Assembly (NCBI GenBank): GCA_903829015.1
Contig: CAIKOJ010000120.1
Location: 1 to 53,987, forward strand
Length of the DNA: 53,987 nucleotides
Direction of reading: 5' to 3'
Source: an uncultured Bacteroidota bacterium
GTDB taxonomy: Bacteria; Bacteroidota; Bacteroidia; Chitinophagales; Chitinophagaceae
In this document: positions 8,771-18,453 of the stretch, in pieces
Numbering within the stretch: the stretch's first letter is position 1
How the letters are laid out: every line of letters begins with the position of its first letter
Made by a program: the position numbers and the translations under genes
The notes under the pieces: generated by a model
What the model was told of the DNA's origin: nothing
Database searches by the model: none
Seen by the model: the letters and a program-made list of their open reading frames with translations, nothing else

Positions 8771-10062
8771 TGAGGCGATATGCACTTTTTATGGCCTTTT
8801 TCTTCCTGTTGTTCGCCACAGGCTGCCTGCCCGATAAGGCAAAGCTGGATGCTGAAAAATGGAACATAAATCTTGAAAATACCGACAAGCGTCCGTATGG
8901 TACCTACCTGGCCAACCAGTCTTTAAAGTATTTTTTTCCTGATGCAAAAATCGAGATTTTATCCCGGGGTTTCAAGTACGATAATATTGACGACAGGATG
9001 AGAGACCACTCAAACGGTAAGTCGCTGCTGATACTGGAAGGGTTGAGTTTTAATGTGTCTTTACGAGAATGGGATGCGCTGAAAAACTTTGCGGGGGATG
9101 GCAATGAGCTGGTTATTTTCTGCAGCTCGATAGATAATAAGGTGAGTGAAGAACTGAACATTACAAAATCTTACAGCGGCGATGAAAGCAGTCATTTTTA
9201 TTTTCACGACAGTGACTTTGATTATACTCAGGCACTGGTAATAGCCGGCAATGAGACAAAAAAATTTGGTTACCACGGTCGCATGATCGAAGGGTTCTTT
9301 TCTTTTAAGAGTGATGAAGACTACCTGAACGCAAAAGCGTTTGACAACGATCACTCAGGAGGAACGCTATCTGCTGAGGATTCTATAATTCCGGCACGTC
9401 CTGATACATTGGGGTATTCTTACCGTAGGCCAAATTTTGTCAGATACACTGTGGGTGCAGGACATATTTGTTTTCATGCGGCGCCCTTGGCTCTCAGCAA
9501 TTATTTTCTGCTACAGGATGGCAACCAGGAGTACCTTAGTCTATTGTGGCAGACCCTGCCTGCGGATATTGCTAAAGTGTATTGGCAGGATTATTTGTAT
9601 AGGGACACTGATGCATCCAGCATGGATATTCTGTGGCGGCACCCTGCAACTCGTTTTGCATTGGTGCTTGCTATTTTCGCACTTGCTGTTTATGTGCTTT
9701 TTGAAAGCAAAAGAAAACAAAGGATCATCCCTATTGTGGCACCTTTGAAGAATGATTCAGTTTCGTTTGTAGAGACGGTGGGACGGCTATACTACAACAA
9801 GGGGAATAATGCTAATCTGGCTGAAAAGATGACGCTGCAGTTTCTGGAGTGGGTGAGGTCGCACTATTTCCTGAATACAAATCTGATCAACGAGCATTTT
9901 ATCAAGCAGCTGACAATAAAATCGGGCTTGCCTGAGGCAACGGTTAGAGGCCTGGTGGAAATGATCAACGAAATTAGGATGGGAAATATAAAGGTTGATG
10001 ACGCTTATCTTTATCAGCTCTATTATACTATTCAGCAATTTTATAAAAATAACATAACGTAA
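8767..10062 (+). CDS. DUF4350 domain-containing lipoprotein
   Basis: Third gene of the operon, 431 residues. The N-terminus is a lipoprotein signal (hydrophobic run then FATG with Cys20). Residues ~45-270 fit DUF4350, a Rossmann-like domain related to class I glutamine amidotransferase folds but not known to be catalytic (LLILEGLSFNVSLREW, ELVIFCSS). One transmembrane helix at about 296-313 is followed by a ~115-residue cytoplasmic tail. It overlaps the DUF4129 gene by four bases and the MoxR gene by one base (TAATG), so expression is tightly coupled. In similar operons it is thought to be membrane-anchored equipment working with the MoxR ATPase; that role is inferred from context only. Confidence 0.82.
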   Translation: MMRRYALFMAFFFLLFATGCLPDKAKLDAEKWNINLENTDKRPYGTYLANQSLKYFFPDAKIEILSRGFKYDNIDDRMRDHSNGKSLLILEGLSFNVSLREWDALKNFAGDGNELVIFCSSIDNKVSEELNITKSYSGDESSHFYFHDSDFDYTQALVIAGNETKKFGYHGRMIEGFFSFKSDEDYLNAKAFDNDHSGGTLSAEDSIIPARPDTLGYSYRRPNFVRYTVGAGHICFHAAPLALSNYFLLQDGNQEYLSLLWQTLPADIAKVYWQDYLYRDTDASSMDILWRHPATRFALVLAIFALAVYVLFESKRKQRIIPIVAPLKNDSVSFVETVGRLYYNKGNNANLAEKMTLQFLEWVRSHYFLNTNLINEHFIKQLTIKSGLPEATVRGLVEMINEIRMGNIKVDDAYLYQLYYTIQQFYKNNIT

Positions 10063-11045
10063 TGGAAGATTCAATCAACGGAGGTATACCAGGTACAGAT
10101 AATCATGCACTTTCGGCACTCATCGGGAATATCCAGGAGCAGATCCAAAAGGTTATTGTAGGGCAGCATGGCATGGTGGAGCAGTTGCTTGCGGGCTTGC
10201 TGGCTGATGGGCATATTCTAATTGAGGGTGTGCCGGGCGTTGCCAAGACATTGACTGCAAAGCTGCTGGCTAAGCTTATTGATACCCGGTTCAGTCGCCT
10301 GCAGTTTACTCCTGATCTTATGCCCAGCGACGTGTTGGGTACCAGTGTGTTCAATCCGCAAACGTCAACTTTTCAGTTCAAGGCGGGTCCGGTGTTTAGT
10401 AATATTATTTTGATCGATGAGATCAACCGCGCGCCTGCAAAAACACAGTCGGCTTTGTTTGAGGTAATGGAAGAGCGGCAGGTGACAGTTGACGGAACTA
10501 CCCACAAGATGCAGTCGCCTTTTATGGTGGTAGCTACGCAAAACCCTATTGAGCATGAGGGCACTTACCGGCTTCCCGAAGCGCAGCTCGATCGTTTTCT
10601 GATGAAGATCACAGTTGGTTATCCTACACTGGAAGAAGAAATAAAAATACTGGGCATGCACAACCAGCAGTCGCTGACCGATGTGTTGAACAGTGTGAAA
10701 CCTGTTATTACGCCTGAAATGCTGGCAACAGCAAGAGGGCAGGTAAGGGATACACACATAGAAACCAAGCTCCTTGAGTTTGTTGCCCGAATTATTTATG
10801 AGACACGCAACGATAGGTCGTTGTATCTCGGTGCATCACCGCGTGCTTCGATTGCTCTGTTGCATATAGCTAAAGCATACAGCGTGCTGCGTGGCCGGAA
10901 CTTTGTGATACCAGAAGACATATTGCTGGCGGCACCGGCTGTGCTGCGCCACCGCATTGGCCTGACTCCGGAGCGTGAAATGGAAGGCTCAACGACCGAC
11001 GATGTGATCAAGGAGATTATAGCGAGGATTGAGATTCCGAGGTGA
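10062..11045 (+). CDS. MoxR-family AAA+ ATPase
   Basis: Cytoplasmic AAA+ ATPase of 327 residues. It has Walker A GVPGVAKT (56-63), Walker B ILIDE (116-120) followed by the MoxR-typical INRAPAKTQSALFEVMEE, and an ATQNP sensor stretch (158-162). MoxR proteins act as chaperone-like ATPases that mature or activate partner complexes and are nearly always encoded beside a DUF58 protein, as here. The start overlaps the previous stop by one base. The stop codon at 11043-11045 lies inside a tandem 8-bp repeat. Confidence 0.94.
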   Translation: MEDSINGGIPGTDNHALSALIGNIQEQIQKVIVGQHGMVEQLLAGLLADGHILIEGVPGVAKTLTAKLLAKLIDTRFSRLQFTPDLMPSDVLGTSVFNPQTSTFQFKAGPVFSNIILIDEINRAPAKTQSALFEVMEERQVTVDGTTHKMQSPFMVVATQNPIEHEGTYRLPEAQLDRFLMKITVGYPTLEEEIKILGMHNQQSLTDVLNSVKPVITPEMLATARGQVRDTHIETKLLEFVARIIYETRNDRSLYLGASPRASIALLHIAKAYSVLRGRNFVIPEDILLAAPAVLRHRIGLTPEREMEGSTTDDVIKEIIARIEIPR

Positions 11046-11081
11046 TTTGTTGATTTGTTGATTTGTTGATTTGTTGATTGG
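11043..11081 (+). repeat. 8-bp tandem repeat spanning the moxR stop codon
   Basis: Four perfect copies of TGATTTGT (11043-11050, 11051-11058, 11059-11066, 11067-11074) and a partial fifth copy. The first TGA is the stop of the MoxR gene. The repeat fills much of the 57-bp gap before the TTG-started DUF58 gene and could change length by slippage. Confidence 0.9.
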
Positions 11082-11102
11082 TGTTTATTGTAAAAAAGGA
11101 CT

Positions 11103-12443
11103 TTGGATTTTATCAGAAAATATATCGGTGATCTTTTTGTCGACAGGAAATGGTACCTGTTGGCAGGGGGCTGCGTTATTTTGCTATTCCTTTCCTTTTT
11201 TGTTCATTTTCTTTTTCAGCCTGTGTTAGCATTTACTGTGGCTGTTCTGGGCTTAACAGTTGTTGACTACTTGCTTTTGTTTGTTGTAAAGGGCAGTATT
11301 AAGGCAGAAAGAGAAGTATCTGCACGGTTTAGTATAGGTGATGAAAACCCGGTGAGCTGTGTATTGAGTAATTCATATCCGTTTAAAGTAAAAGTGCGGG
11401 TGATTGATGAATTGCCGGTGCAGTTTCAGGTAAGGGATTTTGAGCGGCTGGTGATTGTGCCGTTTAAGTCAGCATGCCAACTGGATTACAGTCTGCGCCC
11501 CTTATCGAGAGGGGAATTTGGGTTTGGGTATATGATCTGCTATACGGCCAGTCCGATAGGATTACTCAACCGTAGATTTAAGGCTGCGGAGCCTGTTACG
11601 GTGAGGGTGTATCCATCCTACCTTCAATTGAAAAAATACCAACTGCTCGCCACTACAGGAAGCGCAATGCCGGGAGTGAAGAAAATACGTAGGCTGGGGC
11701 ACAGCCTGGAGTTTGAGAAGATCAAAGACTATGTGCAGGGTGATGATGTGCGCACCATCAACTGGAAGGCGACCGCCAGAAGTAATAACCTAATGGTTAA
11801 CACCTTTACTGATGCCAGACAGCAGCAGATATATTGCCTGATAGATAAGGGCCGAAATATGAAGATGCCTTTTGAGGGAATGACACTGCTCGATCATTCG
11901 ATTAATGCTTGTTTGGCGATACTGAATGTGGCGCTGCTGAAACAAGACAAGGCGGGGCTGATCACTTTTTCAAACAAGATTAATGAGGTTATTCCTGCTG
12001 ATAGGAGGAACAATCAGCTACATCGAGTACTGGAGGCACTTTATAAACAGGAAACGGAATTTAAAGAGAGTGATTATGAGGCTGTCTGGAGCCTGATACA
12101 CAGAGCTGTGACACAGAGGAGCCTGATGCTGTTGTTTACCAATTTTGAAACTTTTTCGTCGCTGGAGCGGCAGTTGCCTTTTTTGAAGAAGATTGCCCAA
12201 AGACATCTTGCCTGTGTTGTTTTCTTTCAGAATACGCTGCTGAAAGAAATACACGAATCTAACCCCGATACTATGGAAGGCATCTATATCAAAACCATCG
12301 CCGACCAGTTTGATCTTGAAAAAAAGCAGATCGTTAAAGAACTGCGCAGACATGGTATTCTATCTATACTCACTACACCACAGAACCTCTCGGTTGATGT
12401 GATCAATAAATACCTGGAGCTCAAGGCCCGCCAAATGGTTTGA
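11103..12443 (+). CDS. DUF58 domain-containing protein
   Basis: Last gene of the operon, 446 residues. It starts at a TTG (11103); an in-frame TAA at 11091 rules out an upstream start. Two N-terminal helices (about 18-38 and 41-61) anchor it in the inner membrane. The DUF58 signature is at about 203-226 (EFEKIKDYVQGDD, then TINWKATAR), followed by a von Willebrand A-like part (CLIDKGRNM, LITFSNKI). DUF58 proteins are standard partners of MoxR ATPases. Unlike the tight overlaps upstream, this gene is separated from moxR by 57 bp containing a tandem repeat, so its translation is probably initiated independently. Confidence 0.9.
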   Translation: MDFIRKYIGDLFVDRKWYLLAGGCVILLFLSFFVHFLFQPVLAFTVAVLGLTVVDYLLLFVVKGSIKAEREVSARFSIGDENPVSCVLSNSYPFKVKVRVIDELPVQFQVRDFERLVIVPFKSACQLDYSLRPLSRGEFGFGYMICYTASPIGLLNRRFKAAEPVTVRVYPSYLQLKKYQLLATTGSAMPGVKKIRRLGHSLEFEKIKDYVQGDDVRTINWKATARSNNLMVNTFTDARQQQIYCLIDKGRNMKMPFEGMTLLDHSINACLAILNVALLKQDKAGLITFSNKINEVIPADRRNNQLHRVLEALYKQETEFKESDYEAVWSLIHRAVTQRSLMLLFTNFETFSSLERQLPFLKKIAQRHLACVVFFQNTLLKEIHESNPDTMEGIYIKTIADQFDLEKKQIVKELRRHGILSILTTPQNLSVDVINKYLELKARQMV

Positions 12444-12544
12444 TGATTTAAAATATTTAAATCTCACCCAAGATATCACCCCCTTTTTACGTCATTAAGT
12501 ATAGTTCAAGGTTGTTTTTGTTTAACCATTCAATTGCTATACTT

Positions 12545-14224
12545 ATGAAAAAGACCTACTTATTGCTGCAAATTCTACTTGTATTAAATATTGCAGTTGC
12601 TTCTGCCCAAACACCTTTCAGAACAATAGATTCTGTGGACATCAACATGATAAATGCCGCTGTATTAGTACACGGAGATATGTTCTGGGATCCGAGCACT
12701 CAGGTTGCGGCATGTGTCTTCCCCAAAGGTGGTCACACCAAAATTAACTTTGCCAGTGCCCTGTGGATGAGCGGCTTTGATGCTGGTGGTGCTATGCATG
12801 TGGCAGCACAAACATACCGGCAGGATGGTAATGATTACTGGCCTGGCCCGCTGAATGCCGCTGATACACTCACATACTCCACCTCCCACGACTGGGCTAA
12901 AATCTGGAAAGTAAACCGCATTGATATTCAGTACTTCCAATCTTTAACTGCGCCGGATCTTACTAATACACCACCTGCTATACTTACCTGGCCTGCAAAG
13001 GGCAATACGCATGCCCAGGGCAACGGCGGGGCGGCTTTGACCATAAGCGGTGATATGGCGCCTTTTGTGGATATTAACCATGATGGTATTTATGAGCCAT
13101 TGCTGGGTGAATACCCTGATATAAAAGGCGATCAGGCGCTTTGGTGGGTGTTTAGCGACAATGGCCCTACTCATACGCTGAGCAATGGTAAACCACTTGG
13201 TGTTGAGGTACATGCAATGGCATATGCATACAAGCGGAACACTCTTATAGACAATGTTGTTTACTTTGATTTTCAAATAGTAAACAAGTCTCCGAACAAT
13301 TATCACAATTTCAGGCTGGGGTTGTGGGATGATATTGATCTGGGCTATTATTTGGATGATTATATAGGGTATGATTCTGCCCACAGAATGGGGATTACAT
13401 ACAACGCAACAGCCGTTGATGGCGACTCATCTTCCAATCCCTCTATTTTCTTTGGTGCTCATCCACCGATAGTAGGCATGACCATGATATCATTGCCGGG
13501 TGATTTTGGCTCGAGCTATGTGCCTGCCGGCAGTTTCATCTATTTTAATGGCGACAATACTGTTATTGGCAATCCATCAAGTGATACTCAATACAATAAT
13601 TACCTCCGTGCGCAAGACCGCACGGGCGCTCACTACACTAATACTTTTGCGGGCCCGGCAGTATCCTGTTTAAGCTATGGTATGGGTCCTAACACTAACT
13701 ACGTGTTTACTGGCGATCCGTCGGATGCGAATGCATGGAGCGAATGTGTCTGTAACAACGCTCCTGGTGATAGGAGATTCGTAATTTCCACTAATGACTT
13801 TACATTGAGTGCGGGCAGCAGCGAGCATGTGGTAATGGCTATGGTAGTTACTGATACTAACCAGCACGGTTGCCCGGGTGCAAACTTCAACGATATCAAG
13901 ATCGTTGCCGATACAGCCTGGAACGTGTATCACAATCCACCACCACCGCTGCCACCGAGCGGTATTAATGATATAAATAAGGGAGGAGATGTACGCATCT
14001 ATCCTAACCCTGCGCAAAGCCTGCTATATGTGGAGTCCGATGACTTAGGAATTCAGCAGGCATCAATTACTGTGTTTGATTTGTTGGGACAGACAGTAGA
14101 GGTTCCGTTTACAAAGAGCAATAATAAAATCAGTGCAGATGTAAGTGCGCTACCTCGTGGTATGTATGTGCTGTCATACAGATCGGGTGAGGTACAAGTG
14201 AGGAGTAGATTTACATTGGAATAG
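12545..14224 (+). CDS. Secreted protein with T9SS sorting domain, function unknown
   Basis: Exported protein of 559 residues. The ATG at 12545 is chosen because it begins a clean signal peptide (MKKTYLLLQILLVLNI, cleavage after ASAQ). The body has no catalytic motif I recognise. It belongs to a family common in Bacteroidota, marked near the N-terminus by HGDMFWDP, NFASALWMSGFD and QDGNDYWPGP, and further on by DINHDGIYEP, which looks like a calcium-binding loop. A proline-rich linker (PPPPLPPS) leads to a T9SS type A sorting domain (IYPNPAQ to the end). The protein is probably surface-exposed or released; structural or adhesive roles are possible. Confidence 0.85.
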   Translation: MKKTYLLLQILLVLNIAVASAQTPFRTIDSVDINMINAAVLVHGDMFWDPSTQVAACVFPKGGHTKINFASALWMSGFDAGGAMHVAAQTYRQDGNDYWPGPLNAADTLTYSTSHDWAKIWKVNRIDIQYFQSLTAPDLTNTPPAILTWPAKGNTHAQGNGGAALTISGDMAPFVDINHDGIYEPLLGEYPDIKGDQALWWVFSDNGPTHTLSNGKPLGVEVHAMAYAYKRNTLIDNVVYFDFQIVNKSPNNYHNFRLGLWDDIDLGYYLDDYIGYDSAHRMGITYNATAVDGDSSSNPSIFFGAHPPIVGMTMISLPGDFGSSYVPAGSFIYFNGDNTVIGNPSSDTQYNNYLRAQDRTGAHYTNTFAGPAVSCLSYGMGPNTNYVFTGDPSDANAWSECVCNNAPGDRRFVISTNDFTLSAGSSEHVVMAMVVTDTNQHGCPGANFNDIKIVADTAWNVYHNPPPPLPPSGINDINKGGDVRIYPNPAQSLLYVESDDLGIQQASITVFDLLGQTVEVPFTKSNNKISADVSALPRGMYVLSYRSGEVQVRSRFTLE

Positions 14225-14245
14225 TTGTTGTTTGGTGAATGTAAG

Positions 14246-14275
14246 AGCCTGTATTTTTTGCGATACAGGCTTTTT
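14246..14275 (+). terminator. Rho-independent terminator after the T9SS gene
   Basis: Nine-bp stem AGCCTGTAT (14246-14254) paired with ATACAGGCT (14263-14271), then a T-run. It lies between the stop at 14224 and the Asp-box lipoprotein gene, so that gene needs its own promoter. This also argues against the earliest possible start of that gene at 14225. Confidence 0.85.
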
Positions 14276-14368
14276 CATGTAATTTTCAACCCTGATATAT
14301 TTTTGTTGGAGCACGTAAAATATGCTTGGCAAACTCAAATCAGACAAACAATAAAAACAACAAATTTC

Positions 14369-15337
14369 GTGACGCTGAGGAGTATTTATTCTGCCTGCAC
14401 TATAGCTTTTCTGTTACTTATATGCTCCTGCAAAAAGGATATGCTACATTGGCGGAAAGTGGTTCGGTTGGATGCGGGAACAACATCGAGGTTGAACAAG
14501 ATCAGGTTCGTAAGCAACAGCGTTTGTGTTATCGCCGGTGGTGTGCGGTATGATAGGTCTGATATAGTGAGGTCGGATGATGGTGGTTATACCTGGACAG
14601 ATTTTTCAAGCCCTGAATCTCCAAAGGAATTGAGTGGCATCACTGTTGCACCAGACGGAAAGATATACCTTTCGGGTATCGACGGCAGTACCTTTAGTTC
14701 AATAGATCAAGGCAAAACCTGGCAATTCAAACGTATTTATGACTGGCGTTTTTACAATGCCATTTGTTTTCCGGTAAACGATACCGGTATTGTTATCAAT
14801 TCCATGGCATTGGATACCTGCCATATCACGCAGATCGATACAAACTGTAACATCATTGATCAGCAAACGTATCGTTTTGCGCTCAGCGATATTTATATGA
14901 CAAGCCCTTCTACAGGTTACCTGATAGGGTACGGCGTTGTAATGAAAACAACCGACTACCGCCGCACCTGGGTCTATCAGAATGTGAATAAGGATCAGTT
15001 TACAGCAATGGATATTCATGGCGAGGAAATATGGATGTGCGGATCGAACGGTGGTATTTATCACACCATCAACGGTGGCGGCAACTGGGAGCAATTGCGC
15101 AACGGTAATGATCTGACAAAGACCCAGTATCATTTATGCAGTATCGTTTTCAAGGATAAAATGAATGGCTGGGCTGCAGGTGAGGAGGGTAAGGTTATTT
15201 ATACCGACGATGCAGGTAAGCATTGGTCGGAATACGATCACTTTACCGACAACGATATCAGGAGTATGGTGCTGTGCCCCAATGGCGATCTGCTTGTAGC
15301 TGGGGATAACGGCACATTGTTCAGAATTACACCTTAG
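14369..15337 (+). CDS. Asp-box (BNR-like) beta-propeller lipoprotein
   Basis: Predicted lipoprotein of 322 residues starting at GTG 14369, which gives a signal peptide with ICSC as lipobox (Cys21). The frame is open back to 14225, but a terminator hairpin occupies that stretch. The body has five Asp-box-like motifs at roughly 45-60 residue spacing (SDDGGYTW, SIDQGKTW, TTDYRRTW, TINGGGNW, TDDAGKHW), the hallmark of BNR/YCF48-like propellers also seen in sialidases and photosystem assembly factors. No sialidase active-site arginine set is evident, so a binding or assembly role is likelier than catalysis. The gene converges on miaE with 16 bp between stops. Confidence 0.8.
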   Translation: MTLRSIYSACTIAFLLLICSCKKDMLHWRKVVRLDAGTTSRLNKIRFVSNSVCVIAGGVRYDRSDIVRSDDGGYTWTDFSSPESPKELSGITVAPDGKIYLSGIDGSTFSSIDQGKTWQFKRIYDWRFYNAICFPVNDTGIVINSMALDTCHITQIDTNCNIIDQQTYRFALSDIYMTSPSTGYLIGYGVVMKTTDYRRTWVYQNVNKDQFTAMDIHGEEIWMCGSNGGIYHTINGGGNWEQLRNGNDLTKTQYHLCSIVFKDKMNGWAAGEEGKVIYTDDAGKHWSEYDHFTDNDIRSMVLCPNGDLLVAGDNGTLFRITP

Positions 15338-15353
15338 CGGTTAAGCACATTGC

Positions 15354-15956
15354 TTAGTGCATACGGTCGCCACGTGGCACCAGCAACAGAAGTACCTGTT
15401 CTTCTATTTTAAGCCATTGCTGCCAAGTCGCACGAACTTTTTCTACAGGGTAGTACTGCTCCGCCAGCTCTATGAACAATCTGTAATGGCCTGCTTCTGA
15501 AACCATGAATTTGTAATAAAAGTTACGCAGTTGCGCATCTTCCAATCCTTCGTGCAGCAGCCTGAAACGCTCACAGCTTCTTGCTTCTATCATTGCACCT
15601 ATCATCAGCTTGTGCAGTAGTTTGTCGTCGCCGGGTATGGTCTTAGGTTCATGCTGCAGCAGCAGGTTCACATAGTCATCCTTTCTTTGCCGGCCCAGCA
15701 CAAAACCTCTCTTTTTCATTTCTGCCCAAACCATTCTGAAGTGACCCCATTCTTCTGTAACTATAGGTGCAAGTGCGTTCACCAGATCTTCTTTATCTGC
15801 ATACCGCTGAATGAGTGATATACATTGTGTGGCTGCTTTCTGCTCGCAAAAAGCATGGTCCGTTAATATCTCCTCGAGTGATACTGATGCCAGATCCGCC
15901 CACCGTGAATCGGTAGGCATCTTTAATCCTAAAATACTATTATCGCCTGTACTCAA
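15354..15956 (-). CDS. miaE: tRNA-(ms2io6A37)-hydroxylase
   Basis: Diiron monooxygenase that hydroxylates the isopentenyl group of ms2i6A at position 37 of tRNAs reading U-initial codons. The 200-residue protein shows the ferritin-like carboxylate and histidine ligands in order: EEWGHFRM, EARSCERF and SEAGHYRLF. Length and motif spacing agree with MiaE. The gene follows the metalloprotease gene on the same strand at 45 bp, but nothing suggests a functional link. Confidence 0.9.
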   Translation of the reverse strand: MSTGDNSILGLKMPTDSRWADLASVSLEEILTDHAFCEQKAATQCISLIQRYADKEDLVNALAPIVTEEWGHFRMVWAEMKKRGFVLGRQRKDDYVNLLLQHEPKTIPGDDKLLHKLMIGAMIEARSCERFRLLHEGLEDAQLRNFYYKFMVSEAGHYRLFIELAEQYYPVEKVRATWQQWLKIEEQVLLLLVPRGDRMH

Positions 15957-16001
15957 TTGAAACTGATTGTAGTGTTAATTAAAATTCATCTTATGCGGTT
16001 A

Positions 16002-18269
16002 CTAATCAACCACAAATTTCTTCACTGTTCTGTTGTTTCTTATGTCTATGAATTTTACAATATACACATCGCGCGGCCAGGAACTTACAGGAATATCCAA
16101 AAGACCATCAACGGTGCCCGCATAGATAAGTTTACCTACAGAATTTACGATATGGAAACTGAGCACGCCCTTATTGCCCGATGACAATCTTAGAGTGGTA
16201 TGTACCGGGTTAGGATACAGGTTAATCAGCGTGTCGGTACCATCGTTGTGCGTGAGCGAAAAATTATACTTGTTGACATTAAAGAACACATTGTTTTCAC
16301 CCTTCACTTTCAGCCTTGCTTGATTTGAAATATATGCTGCAGGGTTGGGGAGTGGCAATATTGCACTACCTGTGTTGGGGAATGCGCCTATATGGTGAGG
16401 CCATGTATAACCACCGTCTTCAGACATATAAATGTCTACGTTGGCGCAATTTATAGGTGCAGCCGCAGTGCCGGCTACTTTCCACGATATTTCATGAGTG
16501 CTGCCGCCTACATAGACTGCGGTTGAATCATCTTGGCTGGTTACTCTGAAACTATCACCGGTATTGATCACCTGCAGGTGAATCGTATCATCGGGAAACA
16601 GAAAGCAACCGAACCCATTGAGAATATTGCGTACAGTAAGTTTGAAAGTGAGGTACCTGCTTACGTCAGGAACCTTCTCTCCTTCATTGGCTTCCTGTCC
16701 TGCATCATTCAATCTGCCAGCCAGTACCATACTGTTCTTAGGAAATACTCTTGTGGGCGACTTAACTGGTGTAAATGATCTGAAGATTGGGCCCCTGTAA
16801 TGCGTATCCTTCAATCTGTAGGTCGAATCCCCCAGGTTCCATTGTTCCCAGCAATAGGTGATGGCCGCGCCACCAACAGAGTCAACAGCTGTTGGGGCTA
16901 CCAATTCAAAGGGGGTAAGGTAAGGGATTGTATAAGATGCCGAGAAAGTTGGGAGTTGTGCCAGTTTATTGCCGGTACTGATATGGTCTGCACACCAGTT
17001 CCCTGAAGTAGAAATGTAAAGTTGTATTTCGTAAAGGCTTACCGCATGAAAATAATCATCGCTATGCAATTGTAGATCGTCGGGAGCACAAATGCCGGCA
17101 TATGCCATTATGGTCGATCCGCTCCCTGGTTCAAATGCCACAGGAATGACAATGTTTCCTCCGCCACAATACCCGTCTACGCCGTTATTGAAAGTGTGAT
17201 TGCCACCGAACTCATGTCCCATTTCGTGGGCTACGTAATCAATATCGAAACCGTCGCCCGTGGGGGCTGCTTGTCCCGTTACGCTCATTGCTTTCTGAAA
17301 GGAGTCACACACTACACCTATCTGCGACAAACCACCTCCGTTCGTAGTAAATACATGCCCAATATCATAGTTGTTTTTGCCGATTCGATTGTCACAAAAG
17401 TATTGGTTCACCTGCAGGCAGGTGTTCGGATCGCTGTCCCAACTGCTGAAAGTGTCGTGGCCATTCACGCTGCCATTTTCAGTAGGGAAGATCAGGTTAT
17501 TCTCATTAGATGCAAATATCATAGTCACAGACAATTCCCTTTCATAAATACCGTTTACCCGGTTCATGGTGGTGGTCATCTTACTCAATACCTGCGCTAT
17601 AGTAGGGTTGGATAGTCCTGTAGCCGCCTGGGCATATTGGTGAGAGCAGGCGAGTGCCAGCACGTATTTTCGCTGAGTGTAGCCGTTCGATATGCGGTGG
17701 CTGTTTTTGCTTAGTTGTAATGCCGGCTCTATTGACGGAAGATCGGAACTAACTGTATTGCATTTGCTCGACTGGACAAACTTCCTTATTTCATCGGTTT
17801 TGCTGTGTACAGTATATAAGCCGGTATGGTTATCATCTGCCGGATCAAAAAAGTCAATTCCGCTGCCATTAAAAATCATTGCGTGAAATCCATACACTGT
17901 GAAATCTATTTTTACCGTTACAGTTTGATCATCTGTGGCTACTCCAGTCCACGTCATAATATCCGGGTAACGGGCACTGAGTTCATCAGGGAAAATAGAA
18001 GATTTCCAAACATAGAAATTACGTATCGTACCATCAGACTGCGGTATGGGTAATATCTGGGAGTTGGATTGAGTGCCGGAGAGAGAAAATAGCTTCGCTT
18101 TCAGAGTTGCTTCATTGGTGTTAAACGCAAGAAAACGTGCGGCTGTGGTGTTTACTGTCAGCGCAGCAATCTGGTTCTTATCAACAGGCGTCCATAGTTC
18201 TGTTGCGCAAATGCTGTTTGAAATAAAAATAGCGATAATTAATAATCCTAAGGTCAGTAGTTTCTTCAT
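16002..18269 (-). CDS. Secreted metzincin (reprolysin-like M12B) metalloprotease, T9SS
   Basis: Exported zinc protease of 755 residues with a signal peptide (MKKLLTLGLLIIAIFISNSI). The catalytic motif HEMGHEFGGNH occupies residues 348-358: three zinc histidines with Glu349 as general base, the metzincin pattern. The expected Met-turn follows (IMAY, 387-390). A propeptide-like part precedes the catalytic domain (~200-420); a beta-rich region of ~250 residues and a T9SS sorting domain (LYPNPV to the end) follow. Similar Bacteroidota proteins are annotated as reprolysin-like or M12B. Likely roles are degradation of extracellular protein or processing of surface proteins; the natural substrate is unknown. 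Confidence 0.9.
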   Translation of the reverse strand: MKKLLTLGLLIIAIFISNSICATELWTPVDKNQIAALTVNTTAARFLAFNTNEATLKAKLFSLSGTQSNSQILPIPQSDGTIRNFYVWKSSIFPDELSARYPDIMTWTGVATDDQTVTVKIDFTVYGFHAMIFNGSGIDFFDPADDNHTGLYTVHSKTDEIRKFVQSSKCNTVSSDLPSIEPALQLSKNSHRISNGYTQRKYVLALACSHQYAQAATGLSNPTIAQVLSKMTTTMNRVNGIYERELSVTMIFASNENNLIFPTENGSVNGHDTFSSWDSDPNTCLQVNQYFCDNRIGKNNYDIGHVFTTNGGGLSQIGVVCDSFQKAMSVTGQAAPTGDGFDIDYVAHEMGHEFGGNHTFNNGVDGYCGGGNIVIPVAFEPGSGSTIMAYAGICAPDDLQLHSDDYFHAVSLYEIQLYISTSGNWCADHISTGNKLAQLPTFSASYTIPYLTPFELVAPTAVDSVGGAAITYCWEQWNLGDSTYRLKDTHYRGPIFRSFTPVKSPTRVFPKNSMVLAGRLNDAGQEANEGEKVPDVSRYLTFKLTVRNILNGFGCFLFPDDTIHLQVINTGDSFRVTSQDDSTAVYVGGSTHEISWKVAGTAAAPINCANVDIYMSEDGGYTWPHHIGAFPNTGSAILPLPNPAAYISNQARLKVKGENNVFFNVNKYNFSLTHNDGTDTLINLYPNPVHTTLRLSSGNKGVLSFHIVNSVGKLIYAGTVDGLLDIPVSSWPRDVYIVKFIDIRNNRTVKKFVVD

Positions 18270-18428
18270 CTAAGGCTAAAATGGTTACGTTAACGTATGT
18301 GATAATATTTTTGACAGGGATGGTGTATTGCAGGTTAAAGTTAATAAATTAAACAAAGCAAATTCCGTGCATGTCGTCCATTAGATCAGTAACATAATTT
18401 TCCAGCCATATAATTTCATTATTGATCC

Positions 18429-18436
18429 TAACTTTG
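18429..18436 (+). promoter_or_regulatory. Possible -7 element upstream of tsaE
   Basis: TAACTTTG matches the Bacteroidota -7 consensus TAnnTTTG and ends 17 bp before the TTG start at 18454, which would leave a very short leader. No convincing TTTG -33 box lies 17-23 bp upstream, so this is a weak call. Confidence 0.45.
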
Positions 18437-18453
18437 CACTACAAACGGAAAAT

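Noticed and set aside
12445..12463. Dyad GATTTAAA-3-TTTAAATC after DUF58 as a terminator
   Set aside because: Weak A/T stem and no following T-run.
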